Position numbers and translations under genes: made by a program. Of a stretch of DNA of 64,000 nucleotides, positions 57,768 through 64,000 are shown piece after piece; the stretch's first letter is position 1, and every line of letters starts with the position of its first letter. The notes beneath the pieces were generated by a model. It did no database searches. It was not told the DNA's origin and worked only from the letters and a program-made list of their open reading frames with translations. This stretch comes from Cardinalis cardinalis. Taxonomy: Eukaryota; Chordata; Aves; Passeriformes; Cardinalidae. The stretch spans positions 9,407,648-9,471,647 of the forward strand of contig JACDOX010000007.1 of assembly GCA_014549065.1 (NCBI GenBank), in the 5' to 3' direction.

Positions 57768-58198
57768 TGATCTCATGATCAGAGGGCTGGAATGCTTCTT
57801 CTATGAAGACAGGCTGAGAAAACTGGNGTTGTTCAGCCTGGGGAAGAAAATATTTGGGGAGACCTCACTCTAGCCTTTCAGTACTTCAAGGGGGCTTATT
57901 ATGAACAGGAATAAATTTTTAGCACGGCCTGTTGTGATAGGACAAGGGATAATGGTTTTAAACTAAAAGAGAGTTGGTTTAGACTAGATATAAGATAGAG
58001 TTTTTTTACANCAAGGGTTTTGAAACACTGGCATAGACTGTGGTAGGTGTTTCATCCCTGGAAACTTTCAAGGTCAGGTTAGATGGGGCTCTGAGCAGCC
58101 TGGTCTGTTTGGAGATGTCCTTGCTCACTGCAGGTGGGTTGGACTAGATAAGTTTTAAAGGNTGTGCTTCCAACCCAAACCATTCTGTAGTGGTCAGT
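57768..58198 (+). mobile_element. CR1 LINE 3' fragment near the CpG-rich patch
   Basis: The plus strand runs from ATGATCAGAGGGCTGGAATG and TATGAAGACAGGCTGAGAAA through GTTGTTCAGCCTGGGGAAG to CTTCCAACCCAAACCATTCT, about 430 bp of the 3' region. Confidence 0.88.
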
Positions 58199-58329
58199 GT
58201 CCCCCTAAATTTCTTAGTGAAGNGCTATTGTTTGGGATCTGTCACACCACAAGTATCTCTCCTCCAGCAGGCAGCAGAACATGTTGACAGTTGTAGACCG
58301 CTTCTTGCCATCTTCATTAAACAATGAAC

Positions 58330-59060
58330 AGTGTTCTTTAATCGAGTTTACGATTTAATATGATGAGGGGGTAATAGGTTGCTGAACTACACCCAACCCC
58401 CTGTGCCTGCCGCCTGGCACAGGGGTCTGCCGCAGCACCCAGCTCAGTGGAGACAAGTTCATTCATTTGGTCACCAAACACCACCGTTTTGCTCACCTTT
58501 CTTGTTATTACCCCCGGAGGTGTTTGGGTCAGAGAGCTCTGAGGTGTAGCATGAGGAGATGTGCTGCCCCAGCTGAGCTCCTGGGAACAGAGGAGGCGGC
58601 TGCGGCTGTCGGCTGGAAGAGCCATCAGCCACAAGGGGGAAGCAGCATCCAGTGACACAAACACCAACCACAGCAGCCGAGGATTTTGTTCTGACTGCGG
58701 TTAGAGGTGAGGTGTCTCAGAAATATAAACCTGTTATGAACACAAGAGAGAAGAGGCATTTTCTCAGCAGCTGGACNGCCCGGTGATCTCAGCACAGGGC
58801 TGTTGGGGTGCATGACTGTGAACAGCTGCCACCACGGTTCTCACAATCCATCAGCTCTCTCCAAATTCTTCCATCCACAGANTCCTTGTTTCCAGAAGCA
58901 CATTTACTTTCAGTTTACTTCGGCTTACTTCATTTTACTTTCAGTTTTTGTTGCAGCAATCAGCTGTTTGCTGTGAAGTGGCCATTGCCTCATTGCTGAG
59001 CTATGCTAAATTTCGGGGAGTTACTTCTTAGCCGGTCTACCTGCTGTCTCAGATAGGCAG
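58330..59060. other. CpG-rich patch of unknown origin
   Basis: Against an AT-rich, CpG-poor background this 0.7 kb holds a dozen or more CpG dinucleotides, including GAGGCGGCTGCGGCTGTCGG near 58.59 kb. It follows a CR1 copy. A 109-codon ORF (minus, 58338-58667) is present but unrecognised. It could be a small CpG island, a young LTR-like element or a recombination relic. Confidence 0.4.
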
Positions 59061-59819
59061 TGACCAGGGAAAGCTCCTGGACCAGGTATTAAATTAATGA
59101 CCACTAAATGTGGCCCTTGNCATGCAAACCAGCAAAGCCTTCATATCCGACTGCACCACAACTGCAACTGTAACCTTGCCTTTCATCCTCTTTTCACAGC
59201 AATAACTCAAATTCCTTTGACTTCACCACAGTACCTGAACCCGTGACCACTGTTTCTGCCTTGTATCCTCTACAGAGGAACACTGAGTTTTCTCANCCTC
59301 ACACAGGAGTGCTCAAACCCNNGCTTTATAGAGCCAGAGAATGGTGAAGGACTGTGTCAAATACAAATAGATTGAGGATCCTCTATTACAGAGCAAGGAT
59401 TTCCAGAGTGTTTGAACACTGTCCTAGAGCAGCTGGATTGCAGTTCTTCACAGAGAGCAGGAAGATGAGGGAAATGAAANGCAGCTGACACGCAGAATGA
59501 GACATCTGAGGGATTTTGGAGGAAGGCAGAATATCCTACACAACATTCTATTGAAGGTCTGTTGAAGGAATGCCCCCAGTCTTTCAGAGGGATGGTCACC
59601 TTTAACCTCACATCTTTAGTTAACACTCCGCACTTACCTGTTTAAGTGTTCTTTCCTAAGAAAAAACTTTGTAACATATTCTTTTCTCAACACCAAGACC
59701 AGAACTTTTTACATGCCAATCTAAAAAACATTTACAATTTGGAAAGTCTGAATAAAATAGCAAATTCCAGTTCTCCCACCCACCTTGCCCAAGTCATAAA
59801 ACAGTGCAGAAATATTTAA

Positions 59820-62668
59820 AGGTTTTTATTAATTGTTAAATAGCTGAGTGACAATTTTATAATAAAAATAAGTTCATTAAATACTTTGACAGATTATTCT
59901 TGCATTCTACATATGTATATGGGCAGTTCCAAACAATTAATCAGTTCAGAACAAGTGCTGGGCAAGACAAAACTTACATTAGAATTTTNGGAATAACAAC
60001 TTACAAAGGGGGAACATTTCAATAATACATTGTATATCCATAAACATGAGTTTTGGAAGGAACTAGCAGGACCAGTGATTCTNAATCAGTCATACACTTT
60101 TAAAAAGCCTTCTGAAATAACCCTTCTGTCTTGAGACAATGATCTTTAAAGTGTCCAGGAACAATAGTTGAATTGGCTGTACAAATAAATGACACTTCTA
60201 AAAAAGAGAAAGTGAATATAAACCTTTACTATTATTGCATCCAACCCTNTACCTTCAAGTGTGTAAGGCTTGAATGTACATATTCATACTGAAAAACCAG
60301 TATTTTATCCTTGATTACATTTTCTTTAAACATTTTGAGTGATATACATAACAAACTATGAAAAAATGAAAAAGCACAAAACCTTTGATCTTTTAAGGCC
60401 AACTTACACAAATTCAAGGCATCAATCTCAAATACACTGGCACTGATTCACTGTCTACTCTTAGTCAGCTGAGCAGCTGAACTGCCTGCAGGAACGTGCA
60501 AAGTGTGCCACAGCTGGACAGTCACTTCCCACATCCTGAATGCATTACTCATAGGCTGTTATCCAAACTAATTTGCTCTCCTGGGCAATCAGACTGTGTG
60601 CCTATGTCCAGCTGCAGCAGCTTGGCTCAGGGCGTCACACATGATTAGCAACTCAGTTCTGTTCTCATCTCCCAGTCCGAATATGCNTGGCACCCTGACA
60701 AACTGTGGCCCTTCTGGTGTTTGTGATCTCTCTTTTTTTACTCCAAGTTTGTCTACTAAAACTTTATTTATTTCAAATCAGTATGAAAAAAGGATTAATA
60801 AGTCAACACAACAGTGTAATTAGTACTATCAAGGTGAGCAAAATCTCAACTGGAAAACTGAGTAGTTGGGAAACATCTATTCTGCTCAGGAATTTTGTTT
60901 CATGTTAAACATTTCTACTTAGGAAGTGGATTAAGTTGTGCATATTGTTTCAAAAGATTTATCTGCTGTCTTTTGTGCTCAGACTAAATAAGAGAAAAAC
61001 CCCACATCTGCAGGAAGATGGGCATTCACTTAGCTTGGATTGCTTCCAAGCCATGGTTCTACATGATTGCCTAGTGCAAACGCATTTGTCAAGTCTACCC
61101 TTCAATAAGTAATAAACTGCTAATTAATGAACTGACAACCTACCAGCACTAATCAAAGTCAAGTAACAGAGAAGACTAGATGTTATAAACACAAGGGTAA
61201 ACACTGCCCCTTTGAGGTCTAAGGCTGGATTGGAAAGGGGGAAGAAAAAAGTTCAATTTTAAATACATGGCATGTTTGAAAAAAGGTGGTTCCTACTGCT
61301 AAAGGATCCAAAGTACACTCAAAAGTTCTAAGAAATCGAAATGCACTGGGTTTTAAAGTTTTGTTTGTTGTTTGATTTTTAAAATCGGGATGTTTATTTT
61401 AAAATTTATTACTTCACTGACCTTATAATTTTATTTTTTACCAAATTATTTTATTTTACAAGCTAAATTGAAAAGCCCCCTTTCTTAAACATTTGCAAAG
61501 CTTGTATGCCTGGAGGCTTTCATGGTCATGTGTATGTAAAGTAGTGAACCACAAACACAGAATTTCAGAGCTACAGAAGAGGGTATGTACTTCAGTTCTG
61601 GGAGAAGGGAGACAGGTGGAGAGAGAGCAGTGGCTACCAGTGCAGGCTGCATTTACGTTCCCATCTGCAAATAACAAACAGGACCTGTCCAAGGAGCAGA
61701 GCCAGGTGCAGGGAGGTTCTTGCAAGCAACCCAGGAGGCAGCCAGCCAGTGCCCTGANAGACAGAAGCAGCAGCATGGGGACATCCAGAACGGTGGCACA
61801 TAGTTGGGTTACAACTAAAACCCTGACTGAGAAAAAAAGAAGTACTCTTAAGGTATCTCCAATATATGAAAATATCACTTCCAGTTTATATATTCCCTAG
61901 AATTTTATAATGGATCCCAAGTGCCAATGAGACATCAATCTGTTTCTTCATGTGTTATTTGGATTGGCAACTTTTGGAGGTTTCATTCATAAAGCACTAT
62001 TTGTATATGAAGCTGGAAGACAATGCAAGACTGACTAATCTGAAACAGGATCAATCTATTCCACCCTCAGAATACTTTCACATACACTTACACAAGCACA
62101 TACATTCACGCACATACATATATATATTTATATGTATTTGAACACACAGACACGAAAGATTTACGTGTCAAGCACCTGGCTCCAGTACCATCTCTCCCAA
62201 ACATCTGCCTCAAGATCAGTCATGCTTAAACAAATTTTAAAAAATAATAGTAATAAAAAAAGACAGTGTTGAGACACCATGTCAAATGTCTTATCGAGAT
62301 AAGGAGCACAATGTGCTACCACACCTGGGGGAGACAAATGACCATTCTCTGTTGCTAGAGTGTAACCATCAATGAGGCAAATTCCTCTAATCTGAGCTCT
62401 GTTTTGCTGCTTCTGACACCTGGGGAGCTGGCACATCTCTACACTGCAACACACACACACTCACGGAGCTCAGGAGCATGCACAGCTCACCAGAGCATTT
62501 GCTGTTAGTGAGAGGAAAGGCACCAGCACTGCACACATCCCATGCAAACACATGTGCAAGGAGGANGAGAGACAGCAACACAGCAGAAGAATTTAACAGC
62601 TTCGGACTACAAGTGTGATTGTCCCTACCATGCATGGGGATCACATGGAATCCCACTGCTTCCCCTAC
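59820..62668 (-). other. CCDC127: probable CCDC127 3' untranslated region
   Basis: This 2.8-kb AT-rich stretch follows the CCDC127 stop codon and holds no recognisable interspersed repeat or gene. A minus-strand AATAAA lies at 59825-59830; other minus-strand AATAAA hexamers occur around 60.76 kb and 61.39-61.45 kb, so the true end could be nearer. The assignment rests on position and polyadenylation hexamers only. Two opposed ORFs of 135-140 codons near 61.46-61.90 kb look like chance. Confidence 0.35.
59825..59830 (-). terminator. candidate polyadenylation hexamer for CCDC127
   Basis: AATAAA on the minus strand (TTTATT on plus), the most distal one before the repeat-containing region begins. 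Several closer hexamers exist. Confidence 0.3.
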
Positions 62669-63342
62669 TTAGCGTTTTCCTAACATGGCCTTTTCTACCC
62701 TCTTGTATTTCTGCAGTTCAACAGCTAGTTCCCAGTATCTCAGATACAGCCACATAAGCTTTCCATTTTGACTTCTGGTTCTGTTCAGCACATTGCCACA
62801 GTAGTTATCATGTTTGAAAATATCTTGTAAGCCACTCTCCACATGTAAAGCCACAGCAACAGGATTAGTTGCTGCTTTAACTAGCAGATTTTTCTCTATT
62901 TCTAGTCTCTGACTTCTGGGTACTACAAGACTGCAGTAGATGTCCTGTCTTTCCTTCAGTCCCTCTTCAAATTCTTTTAGTAAAATATTGGCTCTCTGTT
63001 GCCACTCTTCTTCCTTTGCCAGGCAACTCTGGTACAAGGTACCCTCTGCTCCAGAGTGCAAAAGGACTTGTTTTTCTCGCTCCAACTTCTCCTGCTCCTG
63101 TTCTAGGAGCCTCCTCTCTTCCACTAGTTTGCGGCTCTGGGACACGAGCGCTTCCCGGTAACTCAGGGTCCTGTTGCGTTCCTTTTCCAGCTCCACCTCC
63201 AGGTGAGCGACAGCGCGACGGTTCTCCGTGATTATATCCCGGTACTTGCCTTCCAGGTCTTTTTGTAAAGCTGACTCTTTTCTGTAGTACTCTTCTTTTT
63301 CTTTTTCTATTTCTTTCTGACATTCTCTGGTCCAGATCCAAC
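62669..63342 (-). CDS. CCDC127: CCDC127, coiled-coil domain-containing protein 127, last coding exon (5' part outside the window)
   Basis: The exon opens at an acceptor GTGATAG|GTTGG in phase 1 and encodes 223 residues after the split codon, then a stop. It begins WIWTRECQKEIEKEKEEYY, matching the WIWSRESQKEVEKE segment of human CCDC127, and continues as a long charged coiled coil (Glu, Lys and Arg rich, roughly the first 115 residues) to a conserved C-terminal part with RQDIYCSLVVPRSQRLEIEK, NGKLMWLYLRYWELAVEL and VEKAMLGKR. The human N-terminal segment of about 40 residues, which includes a hydrophobic stretch just before WIW, is not found in 63343-64000, so it must lie beyond the window. 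The cellular role is poorly defined; human data mention mitochondria-associated localisation, not tested here. The open frame continues 40 nt upstream of the acceptor by chance. Confidence 0.95.
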
Positions 63343-64000
63343 CTATCACACATAAATGAGACTTCAGATGCAAGTACAACATGTAACAGTGAGGGGTGCG
63401 ATAAATTAGCTATGCCTGAAATGAAGCTACTAAGGGATAAAAAACTTTATTTCCTGCCCTTCACTTCTATCTACATGTCCCCACAAAATGTATTTCTGTG
63501 ATCCCTATTTCACAGTGAGTCACTTTACATGATCATGCTTTCTCTGAAATAAAATATCCCTATTCTTTCATTGTCTATACTAGCACTACTTAGATTAGAG
63601 AAGGAAAATAAAGTCATGTAAAAACAAACTGGAGGTTTCCGATGCGGATACTGCATGGAGAACTCTCTAGGCCCAGTAAATAGATACATCAACAACATCT
63701 GGCATTGTTACCTCTGGGCTCTACAGCACACCCTGTGTCCATTTTTCTTGAGAGAGCTTTGTGCACTGCAGCTTATTAAATATGGATTCGTCTCTGTGTG
63801 TTGTGAAAAATGCCAATCACTTGCTTTTAAAATTTTAAAAGTTTAATAGTAATAAAATGGTGATAAAAATAGTAATACAATTAGAGTAATAATAATGTGG
63901 ACAATTTGAATTAGGACAATATGAGACAATAGACACACAGAGTTACGGAAGTCCAGGTACCTTTTTCTGGGCATCATGAGCCCAAAAAAGGACACCCGTT

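Larger units (their letters stand above)
50983..59819. other. intergenic region upstream of SLC6A19
   Basis: Holds the SLC6A19 promoter candidates, then CR1 copies at 52.66-53.48, 54.88-55.15, 55.84-55.91 and 57.77-58.20 kb, a 145-nt purine tract at 56.44-56.58 kb, the second copy of a 90-bp repeat at 57.22 kb, and a CpG-rich patch at 58.33-59.06 kb. No protein-coding gene was recognised. Confidence 0.65.

Noticed and set aside
61456..61900. Opposed ORFs of 140 and 135 codons
   Set aside because: They lie in the probable CCDC127 3' UTR, mirror each other on both strands and resemble nothing known.
63343..64000. Search for the CCDC127 5' coding exon
   Set aside because: No frame matches the expected N-terminal segment before WIW; this stretch is treated as intron.

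Overview
The window is a vertebrate chromosome segment from a bird. The genes are split by introns with normal GT/AG sites. The interspersed repeats are avian CR1 LINE 3' ends, and intron 3 of SLC6A19 holds one solo LTR whose 3' part resembles an LTR family common in songbirds, so a passerine is likely but not proven. Isolated single N bases are scattered throughout; those inside coding exons keep the reading frame.

All three recognisable protein-coding genes lie on the minus strand. From low to high coordinate they are SLC6A18 (12 coding exons, stop at 3404, start at 27213; 622 residues), SLC6A19 (12 coding exons, stop at 29982, start at 50982; 635 residues) and the large last coding exon of CCDC127 (62669-63342), whose 5' exon lies beyond the window. 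In transcription order this reads CCDC127, then SLC6A19, then SLC6A18. SLC6A18 and SLC6A19 encode sodium-coupled neutral amino acid transporters of the B0AT group (B0AT3/XT2 and B0AT1), known from the apical membrane of kidney proximal tubule and, for B0AT1, small intestine. They are head-to-tail tandem paralogues: exons 2 to 11 have exactly the same lengths and phases in both genes, and only the first and last coding exons differ. Both reading frames are intact. Where I checked the family motifs they are present; the exception noted is Cys80 in place of the usual Arg of the TM2 GQR motif in SLC6A18.

Region by region: 1-3403 is downstream of SLC6A18 and has no recognisable gene, but holds a striking 18-bp perfect hairpin. 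3404-27213 is SLC6A18, with long introns 1 and 5; intron 5 contains an unexplained open segment with a perfect splice donor near 13.23-13.49 kb. 27214-29981 is the short spacer and the SLC6A19 3' UTR. 29982-50982 is SLC6A19, with an 8.3-kb intron 1. 50983-62668 is gene-poor: promoter-like elements close to SLC6A19, CR1 copies, a 145-nt pure purine tract, a CpG-rich patch at about 58.33-59.06 kb, and probably the long CCDC127 3' UTR. I saw no tRNA or rRNA gene, CRISPR array or complete mobile element.
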